Below the pieces are notes generated by a model that saw only the letters and a list, made by a program, of their open reading frames with translations, was not told where the DNA came from and did not search any database. Positions 46,080 to 55,334 of a DNA stretch of 64,000 bases are shown here, piece after piece (position 1 is the first letter of the stretch; each line of letters opens with the position of its first letter). Position numbers and translations under genes: made by a program. Source of the stretch: CAYTGM01 sp964437365 (GTDB lineage Bacteria > Sumerlaeota > Sumerlaeia > SLMS01); assembly GCA_964437365.1 (NCBI GenBank), contig CAYTGM010000002.1:1-64000 (forward strand), read 5' to 3'.

Positions 46080-49000
46080 TCAATGATCATGACCGTGGTG
46101 AGCTGTTGCGGCAATCGGCATAAACATGCGCTCCACATTTTCCGAGGAGACGATATCTGAAGCATCAATCAGGGAGTCACCGTTGATATCGGCGTCTACT
46201 TCCGGAGTAGGGCGCGCCAGAATCCAATCGATCACCTCTTGTGTTGAAGCTGGCGGAACGCTGTCGAGGTTTATCGTGACTTCATCAAAGCCTTCGTTGC
46301 CTTGAGAATCCCGAACGGTACAACGAATAGTAATGGGTCCTGATTCCGCGAACGAAGCAAAGTCGTAGGGACCATCACCTATTTCATTTCCTTCTACGGA
46401 CCAGATGAATTCTCCATCTGGGATCACAAGATCCTCAGGATCATAGGCCAGGCTATTGAGACCTACTACATCATTCACCAGATAGGAACCACCGTCTTCT
46501 GGCGAAACGATGGCAACGATGGGGTTCTTGTCTGGCACGGTGAAACTGGAAGACATTACATCTGCTGTGTTCCAGCCATCAGTTGCTCGTATCACAAATC
46601 TTCCATTCAAGCTCCCAGGTAAATCTTTCAAAACTACTGCTGGTATGGTTGCTTCTCCGTCATTTGATTCCTTGATAAGAAGAGGAAGTTCTTTGTTTCC
46701 GTTGTCTGGAGTATAGAGAATATCGACAAGCAGGCTTTCACCTCCGTCTACATCACTTGCCTGCCACTGGATATTTACATCGCCTTCCGGGAGTTCAATG
46801 AAATCAATACGAGAAGAAATCGACACTGTTGGGGAAGTCAAAGAGCGATCTATGCGTGCAAGCTCTGTAGAATTTTCGAAGAGGACAACCGCGGAAGCAC
46901 TGGTGCTTCCATCCATGATCACACTGAACCCCTGCTTTGAGATAGGAACGTACTCTCCAAAGGGTTCACCGGTCTGAATGTTTTCTCCAAGCCTTTCTGT
47001 GGAGAAACTATTCGGGATAGATTGAGAATCGAGGATGCTTCCAGTATCGTCCTGGAGTTCCACTCTATAGGGTGAACTAAAGCTGGTTGAGGTTCTATTG
47101 ATTGGCGTAGTAGCTTCTATCACCGTTGTAATTGTGGAGGGTGAATCACTGAAAATGGTTCCCACGATCTTTATAGGATTTTCAATCACTTCAAGAGGAC
47201 TGTTTCCGCGTGCTTCGACTTCATCCAATTGATTGAAGACAGATGTATATGTCACAGGGTCAACCCAACGGCGCCTTTCGTTGCCCATAAAGTCGGTAAT
47301 GTTTGTTGTTCCGGCTGTTGTTGTAAACTGGAAGATGGACGGAAAAGCCGCTCTACGACTCCCCAGTTTCAAAGCTCCAGTGGGTGATGCTGCCATAAAT
47401 TCTTCTTTTATAACGATCCCAGAAGGTATAGATTCTCCCGGGCCTTGCGGACGTGGATTATTTGAGGACAGGTTCCCCTTTATATATGTATCCCCAAAAT
47501 AGAAGGGGGAGTTGTGACCTATTTCGTGCGCTAAAGTCTGCCCACCCGCCGTGTCTTTTACCACAACTGACTGGTGCGCATTCGGATGACCAAAGCCAGC
47601 CGTAACCGTGGCACTACCTGGAGGTTCCAACCCAACAGCGCCATCAACGAATCCAACCGCGAAATCTGGAGTCGCACCATTTGCGTTCTTCACCCGGACT
47701 CTGTATTCGTCTATTTTGGAGGTTATATCGAAATGGTCAGGGTCTGTATCGTGAGGGGGCACCATGAAAATAATACTCGGAATATAGACGAGGTTTTGTT
47801 GGAACTCCTTGGGATTGATTGGATAGAGATCCGCACAGAGAGAAAGAGCCTTCAGCATGAGTTTAAAGTCGGGACTCTCGGTTGGGAGTCCCCCGTTCGC
47901 AGGGGGAGTAACGAGGGGTGTCCAGGCCAGGTTTATGGTCCGCGTTTTCTGAAAAGTGACGTCAGCTTCGATTCGCGCGCGATCATGGCCACCTTGTGTT
48001 ATAATTGCGCTAAGCTTTTGCGTCCCTTCAGGTGGGTCCGGAATCAGGAAATTCAAGGAATTCTTTGAGTCCAGCCGAGCAAAAACATCTGTCTGCTGGT
48101 CGAAGTAACCGCGATATTTCTCTACGTCATATGGTTGTATCGGGGTTAAGGTTGCCCCGTTAAAGTTGAGTGTCCCCGAAACACGTGAGCTGTTTATATT
48201 GTATCCTGTATTGATGAAAAGACGTGCCACAGATGGTTTGTTGGCAACAAGTAATTCCGGGTCTGTTTTCACCACCTGAACAACAAAGCCATCTATGATT
48301 CCCGAATAGGCACTAGAGTTCTTGTCACCGTCAGTGACAATGGCTGTGATAAATCCAGCCGATGGAAGACTATTAAGGCTAAGAGTATACTGCCCCGTAC
48401 CGTCTGTCTTAAACGACCCAGCAACGTTTCTTCCCTGACCCCAATAACCACCGGAACCAATCACCTTTGGATCGACGGAAATCTCGAGGTCTGCATTCGG
48501 TAGCCCGGTACTTATGACAATCGAAGTTGCAGAAGGCTCATCTGAAGGTAATGTCTTCAATTCTGGAGGCTGTATGTTCGAGTTTCCTCCATCTTCTATA
48601 CGAATTCCCTCTTTGCCGTTTTGAAAAATGGAGTTATCTTTCCAGCTATTATTCTTCGTGCTGGAACCGGTCATCAGAATACCATTCTCTTCATTAAAAC
48701 TGATGGTGTTCTTTTCGATGATACAATCATTTGCGCCGCTGGAAAGCAATATCCCGTGTCGCTCATTCTTGAGTTCTTCATTCACCACAAGTCTTTTACC
48801 GATAATATTATTGTATATCTCGACTTTTGAGGCATTATCTTCGACAACGATTCCATCCTTCTTGTTTGCCGAAATGAGGTTCCCTTTCGACGGGTCAGAT
48901 TTGGATCCAATCGTTGTATCAATCACAGCTCCTCCTGTAACGCGAATACCCGCCTCACCGTTTCCTAACCTGCCTAAGCTGTCGGGTGGGGTGCCAATGT

Positions 49001-52000
49001 AGTTTCCTTGTATATCAACAAAGACGATTGAGGGATCTCCCTGGCCACCCGGAGCTATTACTCGTATTCCATCTCGCGCATTACCACTGATAACATTGCC
49101 TTCATGGGGCTCGCCCGATGGATTCGAGTTTAGAGCAGGCGAACTTCCTCCGATTACAAGTCTCTCGCTCCCCGTTCCCACACTTGGTTCTATAACGATA
49201 CCATCTTGATTGGGTACAGACAATGCCCCCGTTGTGCTTGTTCCAATGTAATTGTGCTGGATTTTGATATCACCTTCCGTGTTGCCGTTTATTCTTATCC
49301 CAGCCTCCGTGTTGCCTGAGATAATATTCGGAGCATAAGGCACCGTTCCTTTTCCGATGACACCTTGAGTCACATCTGAAAGGAGGATACCCTGTTTGCC
49401 ATTTGGGAGTTCACGAGGTTCATCGCCGATTGTTCCAACCTTTAGTCCAATATAATTCCTATAGAGCTCCCATCCTGAGGCGCTATCTATCAGAGCAATA
49501 CCGCTCTGATCATTTCCTGAGACAATATTTCCCTTCTCATCATCAATCGTATCTCCGATTTGTACACCCTTTACCCGAGGTCCTCGGAGTACGATGCCAT
49601 TCAGGTTCCCGAAATCTATCTGACCCGTTATATCCGTCCCGACCATATTGCCAAAGAGCTTTACACGCTCGATGTCTGAACCTGGGGTACGTTCTTCCGC
49701 AGCCATCTCGCCAATGAGGATCCCTGCTTTTCTACTTCCCGAAATGATATTCCCTTCAAAGAGCGAATTAAACCCTGTACTTCCAAGAATCTGGTTCTTT
49801 CCTCCGATGATGAGTTCCTTTTCTGCAGGTGGACCATCTTCGATATAGATCCCAATGTCATTTCCCATAGCATTATCCCCAGCTCGATTCAACCCGACAA
49901 TGTTTCCCTGGAAAGCGATGGAATGTGAACCATTGACAAATCGCACACCCGCTCCTTCATTAAAAGGAAAATAATTCTGTCCTCCGGTTGTGGTACTTCC
50001 TATATCGAGCTCTTCACACCGATCGACAAGAAGCCCATCTTTGCTATTGCCTCGGAAGATAGTCGTGTCCGGATTTGAACCGAATTGTATATTTCTTAAA
50101 GGTACTCCTTTGACTCCTCTTATATACAATCCATTTTCTGCGCATTTTGTGACAAGAACGTTGTCGAGTGCTGTGAAACCTCCGATTCGCACATCTGTCA
50201 ATTCCACTGGATCTCCTGTCTCGGGACCAAGGATTTCTATACCATTTGCCGGGTAATCATATTCAATATTGAATTCATCGAACCCAACGGTCAAATTTCG
50301 GATCCTGACATCCTGAGGAGGGGTACCCGTTGCATCGATCGTGACGGCGGGCCCCTGATCAAAGACGAAGAAGGACCGGTTTTCATCGGATGTATTGTTA
50401 AACCGGATATTCTGTGCTCCATCGCCAATATAGACGCCACCTTTTCCGTTTGCTGGTGCTCCACTTCCAAACCGATCCAGCGTGATAATTCGCTTCAGCT
50501 CCACATCTCGGACATTCGGACCACTAATGAATACCCCATAATTTGTCGCACCATTAGTTGTATTTGGGTGGCCAATCAACCCTAGTACAACCCCCTCGAC
50601 ATTGCCCGTTATGCGAATTGCATCTCCTCCGAAAGGCACTGGGTTATCCTGATCAACGTAATCGCCAGCATGATAGTGCTCAAAAAGTGTATTTTGGAGA
50701 GGGCTCAAAGGGGCGTCCCCATTGAGAAACAAACCATGTCCTCCACATTGGTTGATTTCCACGTGCGTGTTTTCCCTCTCCTCGGGGTCAGGTGTCTCTC
50801 CGAGTTTCGTTCCCTTTACCCCACCTCGGATCTCGACGCCATGACCCTTCACTGGTTGCAGTGCGGGTGAGTATAGTTCCACCCTTCCTACGATTAACCG
50901 GTGGAAGGAGTTGTTGTCGCTGCCCAGACCCTTGATTGTAACGGCGTTCCCATCCTGTCCACCGATCGCGACCACTGAGTTAGCAAAAGGCAACCCGATC
51001 CTGTTGCTGTTAGCGCCGTTCTGTAAGACAAGCGCATCTTTGCCCGTACCATTTCCAACCCACGGGTCGTCACCCACAAACCCTCCCAGGCCAATCGAAT
51101 GAATCGTATTCTGCTCGGCATTGTCTAGAAGGATACCACCCAACTCATTCGCGGCAACCTGACTAGCCTGTGAGAAGTTAAAGGGGTTACCTATCCTGTT
51201 ATCGTTCGTACCATTGAGAAGCGCAATTCCCCAGCCCGTATTCCCTGAATACATGTCTTCTTCTGTGATGCCGATGCTTAACGCATATAGCGTATTGCTG
51301 GTTGTTTCATCTCCGGTAATGGTGATTCCATTTCCAGCGTTCCCGTAAGAGAAGAGAGAATGAAGTGTATTGAAGCGAGAACCACCGGAAATGCGAACCC
51401 CTTCCATCATATTACTTTTGACAACCAGATTATCGACAGAGTTGCTCTCGACATTCTCCATGAGAAGACCCACTCCCTGACAACCATCTATGATCATCGC
51501 TCCTATCGAACTGTTCTCTGCCTGAAATTCGATACCGTGACTGGGGAAGCCTTGTATTGTGAGGCCGCGCACAGAGTAATTGTTGGCCCCAATCAGGATC
51601 GCAGCTCTCTCCGTTGTAATCCCCTGTCCCTGCAATGTGACAAGTGACCCTGCGTCTATACTATCGCCCTCATCGGTTAAGGGAGGCAAGTGATCACCCA
51701 GCTGGATTATTGTTCCGTCAGGAAGTGCGACTATAATTGTATCAGCGACCTCAGCTCCAACAGGTCCGGACACTTCATCCGTCTCATCGTCAATACTGGG
51801 ATCGAGAGCATCTGCTGGTTCCCTCAAACCTTCCGCTATGAGAATCGCTTCCCTCAGAGTTATCTTGTCGTCAGGGGAGTCTTCATCATTGGGAGAGTTC
51901 ACGGTGATTGTTCCAGCCTGAATGAATAGAGGGAAAAGAACAATAATAGCGACCTGGTAATAGACCTTCTGCACCTTGCTGCTGAACGGCGGGGATAACA

Positions 52001-52001
52001 T
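46080..52001 (-). CDS. Giant secreted right-handed beta-helix protein with metzincin-like and dockerin-like domains
   Basis: From the ATG at 52001 the protein has 1973 residues and a signal peptide (core about residues 14-27). A CSLREA-type entry segment (TVNSPNDEDSPDDKITLREAI) follows. About 1200 residues of short repeats with asparagine and GI pairs (NTEAGIRI, GNARDGIRV and many more) should form a long parallel beta-helix as in pectate lyases and adhesins. Near residue 1490 lies a zinc-protease site LAHEIGHNSP with a later DFMGNERRRW resembling a Met turn. The C-terminal part has Ig-like repeats and DINGDSLIDASDIV, a dockerin-type calcium loop, and ends HHGHDH. It may be an adhesin or surface enzyme. 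A frame 44 codons longer has no signal peptide. Confidence 0.85.
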   Translation of the reverse strand: MLSPPFSSKVQKVYYQVAIIVLFPLFIQAGTITVNSPNDEDSPDDKITLREAILIAEGLREPADALDPSIDDETDEVSGPVGAEVADTIIVALPDGTIIQLGDHLPPLTDEGDSIDAGSLVTLQGQGITTERAAILIGANNYSVRGLTIQGFPSHGIEFQAENSSIGAMIIDGCQGVGLLMENVESNSVDNLVVKSNMMEGVRISGGSRFNTLHSLFSYGNAGNGITITGDETTSNTLYALSIGITEEDMYSGNTGWGIALLNGTNDNRIGNPFNFSQASQVAANELGGILLDNAEQNTIHSIGLGGFVGDDPWVGNGTGKDALVLQNGANSNRIGLPFANSVVAIGGQDGNAVTIKGLGSDNNSFHRLIVGRVELYSPALQPVKGHGVEIRGGVKGTKLGETPDPEERENTHVEINQCGGHGLFLNGDAPLSPLQNTLFEHYHAGDYVDQDNPVPFGGDAIRITGNVEGVVLGLIGHPNTTNGATNYGVFISGPNVRDVELKRIITLDRFGSGAPANGKGGVYIGDGAQNIRFNNTSDENRSFFVFDQGPAVTIDATGTPPQDVRIRNLTVGFDEFNIEYDYPANGIEILGPETGDPVELTDVRIGGFTALDNVLVTKCAENGLYIRGVKGVPLRNIQFGSNPDTTIFRGNSKDGLLVDRCEELDIGSTTTGGQNYFPFNEGAGVRFVNGSHSIAFQGNIVGLNRAGDNAMGNDIGIYIEDGPPAEKELIIGGKNQILGSTGFNSLFEGNIISGSRKAGILIGEMAAEERTPGSDIERVKLFGNMVGTDITGQIDFGNLNGIVLRGPRVKGVQIGDTIDDEKGNIVSGNDQSGIALIDSASGWELYRNYIGLKVGTIGDEPRELPNGKQGILLSDVTQGVIGKGTVPYAPNIISGNTEAGIRINGNTEGDIKIQHNYIGTSTTGALSVPNQDGIVIEPSVGTGSERLVIGGSSPALNSNPSGEPHEGNVISGNARDGIRVIAPGGQGDPSIVFVDIQGNYIGTPPDSLGRLGNGEAGIRVTGGAVIDTTIGSKSDPSKGNLISANKKDGIVVEDNASKVEIYNNIIGKRLVVNEELKNERHGILLSSGANDCIIEKNTISFNEENGILMTGSSTKNNSWKDNSIFQNGKEGIRIEDGGNSNIQPPELKTLPSDEPSATSIVISTGLPNADLEISVDPKVIGSGGYWGQGRNVAGSFKTDGTGQYTLSLNSLPSAGFITAIVTDGDKNSSAYSGIIDGFVVQVVKTDPELLVANKPSVARLFINTGYNINSSRVSGTLNFNGATLTPIQPYDVEKYRGYFDQQTDVFARLDSKNSLNFLIPDPPEGTQKLSAIITQGGHDRARIEADVTFQKTRTINLAWTPLVTPPANGGLPTESPDFKLMLKALSLCADLYPINPKEFQQNLVYIPSIIFMVPPHDTDPDHFDITSKIDEYRVRVKNANGATPDFAVGFVDGAVGLEPPGSATVTAGFGHPNAHQSVVVKDTAGGQTLAHEIGHNSPFYFGDTYIKGNLSSNNPRPQGPGESIPSGIVIKEEFMAASPTGALKLGSRRAAFPSIFQFTTTAGTTNITDFMGNERRRWVDPVTYTSVFNQLDEVEARGNSPLEVIENPIKIVGTIFSDSPSTITTVIEATTPINRTSTSFSSPYRVELQDDTGSILDSQSIPNSFSTERLGENIQTGEPFGEYVPISKQGFSVIMDGSTSASAVVLFENSTELARIDRSLTSPTVSISSRIDFIELPEGDVNIQWQASDVDGGESLLVDILYTPDNGNKELPLLIKESNDGEATIPAVVLKDLPGSLNGRFVIRATDGWNTADVMSSSFTVPDKNPIVAIVSPEDGGSYLVNDVVGLNSLAYDPEDLVIPDGEFIWSVEGNEIGDGPYDFASFAESGPITIRCTVRDSQGNEGFDEVTINLDSVPPASTQEVIDWILARPTPEVDADINGDSLIDASDIVSSENVERMFMPIAATAHHGHDH

Positions 52002-52267
52002 ATGGCGGGCATCCTTATATTGTTGTTTGTTGGATTGAAATACAGGAGGCGAAGGCAACAGGTCGATCAAAAAGAAGGTCTGAAAATTGTTTTTGTTCCC
52101 ATTATTAATAGCTTCAATTGACTCCAATTGCACATAAAGTGAGCAGCCCGGACAATTTATTGTTCATTTTCAAAGCATTGCTTGACTTTACTTAACTTAG
52201 CCAAAAGAAGTTCACGGTTAATTGATTCGTATATTTTTTCGCTTTTCAGAAAGGTTTTGAAACTTCA

Positions 52268-53290
52268 ATGCTGGCCTATCAACCTCTCTCACTCCTGATC
52301 ACCCTCTGCCTCCTCCTATTCTCCTCACTCCCAAGTGAGCTCTTTGCACAGCCAAAGGTTGTCTGGAGTCGTAACGTCCAGGAAGCATGGAAAGATTCCC
52401 AACTTAACCGGAGACCTCTGCTTCTTTACTTCAGGTCACCGACAGCGCGACCTTGTCTTGAAATGGAAAGAACGACATTGCTTGATCCCGGTGTGCAGTC
52501 GAATTTAAGTGCCGGATTCAGCTGTGCCGTTGTTGATGTCACTCAGAATCGTAATTTGGCTACTCGTTACGGCGTGTTCCGCGTCCCAACAACGCTCATC
52601 TTGAATTCGAAGGCGCAGGAAGTTTCCCGAATCGTTACACCGGTACCTCCGGTCCAGTTTATTCAGGCGATAAATGCAGTAGATGTTATAGACATAGGAG
52701 CAATATCGGCTCCTAAGAAAACCCTGTTCGGTCAGGGGGAAATATACAGAATGCGTTTCGAGTCGCTTTATGGCTGGAAGAATGACGGTTCGGCGGCTGA
52801 TGCTCAGTTGCAACTGTCACTAGTAGAGGGGGTCGATGGTCGGGCCTTTCGGGTGAACTACCAACTTAATCAGAACGACTGGAGCTACGTGCAGTTCAGC
52901 AAAGAGCTTGATCAAAGTCAGTACTTTCGGCTTCCTCGGAACTATACATTCGTGATTCAAGTGGCAGGCCTGGGTGGCTTCAATAGTATAGATCTGAAGT
53001 TGATCGACACAGATTATGACAGTTTTGGGGTTTCGTCTATACCGATCCCTACAGACTTCAAGGGGCATCAGTTTGTCATTACGAGTGATGAAATCGGATA
53101 TCTCTGGGGAGAAGGAAACAGGCGGCTTGATCCTATTAAAATTATTCAGATTGCCGTGACCCCGGATCAGGCGCGATTTGAATCGGATGGCACCAGCGCA
53201 ACAATTCCAAAAGGTTCGGTTTACCTGGATGAGTTCGTTATTCTCGCGGGATCACGCACTGAGATTCAAAATGACTACGTCAAAAAATAG
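52268..53290 (+). CDS. Periplasmic thioredoxin-like protein lacking the CxxC motif
   Basis: A 340-residue protein with a signal peptide (cleavage near FAQPK). Residues 35-150 have a thioredoxin fold: VWSRNVQEAWKDSQLNRRPLLLYF, VDVTQNRNLATRYGVFRVPTTLIL with the cis-Pro and an IQAINAV end. The active site, normally WCxxC, reads TARPC, so the first nucleophilic cysteine is Ala and only the second remains. It cannot act as a normal disulfide oxidoreductase. Residues 160-340 form a beta-sandwich-like domain of unknown type. The gene is divergent from the giant beta-helix protein gene, with about 270 bases between them, so they may be controlled together. Confidence 0.8.
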   Translation: MLAYQPLSLLITLCLLLFSSLPSELFAQPKVVWSRNVQEAWKDSQLNRRPLLLYFRSPTARPCLEMERTTLLDPGVQSNLSAGFSCAVVDVTQNRNLATRYGVFRVPTTLILNSKAQEVSRIVTPVPPVQFIQAINAVDVIDIGAISAPKKTLFGQGEIYRMRFESLYGWKNDGSAADAQLQLSLVEGVDGRAFRVNYQLNQNDWSYVQFSKELDQSQYFRLPRNYTFVIQVAGLGGFNSIDLKLIDTDYDSFGVSSIPIPTDFKGHQFVITSDEIGYLWGEGNRRLDPIKIIQIAVTPDQARFESDGTSATIPKGSVYLDEFVILAGSRTEIQNDYVKK

Positions 53291-53518
53291 CGATGAATCC
53301 GGATTGTATCGCCCGTGGCCGGATGTCTGGCCTCTGCATCAGTCTTTTGGGACGTCCGTCATCGGGAGTGTGTAGGCAAATTTGGAGAGAGAGCATTTAT
53401 AAACTTATCGCAAGGTCTGGTGTAAAGTTGAGAGGGTTTACCATTAGTTATTCACAGCTTTTATTTACATAATATTATTGACTCCATAGAGTTGTTTCCG
53501 GTTGATGAGTGTAACGCT
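53291..53518. other. Intergenic region before the anti-16S RNA candidate
   Basis: It contains the hairpin ATCCGG / CCGGAT just after the thioredoxin-like gene and the 16-mer GACGTCCGTCATCGGG (53351-53366), which also occurs at 12113-12128. TTTACA (53464-53469) and TAGAGT (53487-53492), 17 bases apart, are a weak but usable promoter for the RNA that follows. Confidence 0.4.
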
Positions 53519-53536
53519 AGGAAAGGAGGTGGTCCA

Positions 53537-53578
53537 ATGGATTGTAGTGACAGTTATAGCGAGGTGGCTGAATCTTAG
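53537..53578 (+). CDS. Possible 13-residue leader peptide
   Basis: ATG at 53537 opens a short frame (MDCSDSYSEVAES) ending in TAG. A near-perfect Shine-Dalgarno sequence precedes it by a good distance. The peptide has no known function, and it may only look like a gene because the RNA imitates the complement of 16S rRNA. If translated, it could control the downstream terminator by attenuation. Confidence 0.3.
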   Translation: MDCSDSYSEVAES

Positions 53579-53652
53579 CCCTCCGCACCTTTCCTGATTG
53601 GACTTAGCTCTAGTTGAGGATGTGCTTGAGGCAAATCCCTGTAGGCTACCGC

Positions 53653-53691
53653 GAAGATTCCCCGGGCAACTGTCCGGGGCATCTTCTTTTT
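53653..53691 (+). terminator. Rho-independent terminator of the 16S-complementary RNA
   Basis: GAAGAT pairs with ATCTTC and CCCCGG with CCGGGG around an eight-base loop and one T/C mismatch, followed by five T residues (53687-53691). Confidence 0.9.
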
Positions 53692-53875
53692 AACTCCACT
53701 TTCCCCGTTCCATGATCGAACTCGCTGAAGATCACTCTAATCTCAAAAAGATTGATTCCTCCTCGCCTCAATGTGACAATCGTGGTAGTCGAAGGGGTTG
53801 AAGTCGCTCAACAATTGACTTCACCTTTGACAAACGAAATACGCACACAGGATTGGTGAGTCAGGCACCTGAGTT

Positions 53876-54430
53876 ATGCTAAGAGAAGTCCGGGAAAAAT
53901 ATATCGCCCGTCTCTGTCAACACCCTGAAGAGCACGGATTCTCCGAGATTAAATTTATTCACTCCCCTCAGATTACGATTTCCCGGTGGGTGAGACAGCG
54001 CTGTCTCTATACCTGCAGCCAGAAGCACAAGCTTGATGTCTCACCACCCATGTCTCCAACCGCTGAAGACACTTTCAAGACGCTTGATGAATATCGGTTC
54101 GGCCTGATGCTCAGGAGGGAAGAAGAGCTTCCCCGTAGCGACGGGGTTGAAGAAATGTGGCTGGATTTTGAACGATCCATGGTGGAAGCGGAGAATGAGG
54201 CCTTCATCCGAGGATACGGGAAAGCATTCTGTATTGGCGCAGGAAATTGTCTGTTCTGTCACCACGATAATGAAATGCGTCCCTGTCAGTTTGGAACAAA
54301 GACGCGACCTACACTTGAGGCAATCGGTGTGAATCTCTATGAAACCTTTGAAATGATTGCCTGGGAGAAGTATCTCGTTCGACAGGAATCAGACCCTTTT
54401 CAGCTTTTCGGCCTACTCTTACTTGAATGA
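53876..54430 (+). CDS. DUF2284 family putative metal-binding protein
   Basis: The 184-residue protein matches DUF2284, a family of small cysteine-rich proteins often called predicted metal-binding. The typical first motif is RCLYTC followed by an SPPMSPT segment, where most members have CPP; the third cysteine is thus Ser here. The second motif is AFCIGAGNCLFC-HHDNEMRPC, followed by the RPTLEAIGVNLYETFE end that most members share. Loss of a ligand suggests an altered or absent metal centre. The function is unknown. rnc follows by 20 bases, so the two are probably co-transcribed. Confidence 0.8.
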   Translation: MLREVREKYIARLCQHPEEHGFSEIKFIHSPQITISRWVRQRCLYTCSQKHKLDVSPPMSPTAEDTFKTLDEYRFGLMLRREEELPRSDGVEEMWLDFERSMVEAENEAFIRGYGKAFCIGAGNCLFCHHDNEMRPCQFGTKTRPTLEAIGVNLYETFEMIAWEKYLVRQESDPFQLFGLLLLE

Positions 54431-54450
54431 ACGGACTCTGGAATTAGCCG

Positions 54451-55227
54451 ATGATCAATAAAGAAACAAGTGAGTCCTCCTCAACATTCAGCGTGAGAAT
54501 TCCTGCGGACCTCGATGCGGCCCGAACGAAGCAACTTCAGGGCTTTCTGAAGAAATTTGGTCTGCCTCTGGATATGCCACTGGGACGTCTAAACCGTGCC
54601 TTCGTACATCGATCCTACCGAACGGAAGCCGGCCTGACTGAGGACAATGAAAGGTTGGAGTTTCTGGGGGACAGCGTCATTGGACTCATCTGTACGGAAC
54701 ATCTGTTGAAGCACTTCCCAAAGTACAGCGAGGGAGAGCTCAGTAAGTTGCGGGCCAGTCTTGTGAGTCGCAAGGCGCTTGGAATTGTTGCGAAGAACCT
54801 GGATGTGGGGGAGTATCTACTACTTGGAACGGGGGAAGATCGAAGTGGTGGTCGGACACGAGCATCAATTCTTGGATCCGCGTTGGAGGCAGTTTGCGGG
54901 GCTCTCTATCTTGAGATGTCTTGGGACCTCTTAAGAGAAAGGGTTTCAGAGGTTATCATTATTCCAGCTCTGGAGATGGCTGATAAGGACCAGATTACGG
55001 ATTACAAATCACGTCTCCAGGAGATCACTCAAAAAGATTCTCAACTGGTACCTGAGTATGAGGTTGTAAATGCTGAGGGGCCTGATCACCTTAAGGTCTT
55101 CAAGGTTCAGGTTCGAGTTGGCTCGGAGGTTTTGGGCGTCGGTGAGGGGCATCGCAAAAAAACGGCTGAAAATAGAGCCGCTCGAGCCGCATTAATTGCC
55201 ATGGGAATCGTGGAACAAGAGGATTAA
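54451..55227 (+). CDS. rnc: Ribonuclease III
   Basis: RNase III cuts double-stranded RNA, including the rRNA precursor. The 258 residues contain the signature NERLEFLGDSVIGL (near residue 65) with the metal-binding Glu and Asp, the second acidic block GSALEAVCGALYLE near residue 137, and a C-terminal dsRNA-binding domain (YKSRLQEITQK, AENRAARAALIAMG). The N-terminus is about 25 residues longer than in E. coli. The ATG is preceded by a weak ribosome binding site and lies 20 bases after the DUF2284 gene. Confidence 0.97.
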   Translation: MINKETSESSSTFSVRIPADLDAARTKQLQGFLKKFGLPLDMPLGRLNRAFVHRSYRTEAGLTEDNERLEFLGDSVIGLICTEHLLKHFPKYSEGELSKLRASLVSRKALGIVAKNLDVGEYLLLGTGEDRSGGRTRASILGSALEAVCGALYLEMSWDLLRERVSEVIIIPALEMADKDQITDYKSRLQEITQKDSQLVPEYEVVNAEGPDHLKVFKVQVRVGSEVLGVGEGHRKKTAENRAARAALIAMGIVEQED

Positions 55228-55334
55228 ATTCCCTGAAAACAGGGATTTATGTGCTAATTCCTTGCCTCCCCAAGACAAGAAAACTAATCTCCCGGAAATT
55301 ACGATACCCTGTGAGTTAAAAAGGAATCACAGTG

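Larger units (their letters stand above)
53519..53691 (+). ncRNA. Candidate structured RNA complementary to the 16S rRNA 3' end
   Basis: AAAGGAGGTGGTCCAA (53522-53537) is complementary to the conserved 3' end of 16S rRNA (TTGGATCACCTCCTTT) over 16 bases with one G-U pair, far longer than a usual ribosome binding site. The same segment can also pair within the RNA: AGGAAA (53519-53524) and GGTG (53528-53531) with CACCTTTCCT (53586-53595), bulging GGA. A GGCT/AGCC hairpin lies inside. The transcript ends at a strong terminator. A 13-codon frame starts right after the complementary part. I could not place it in a known RNA family. Confidence 0.55.
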
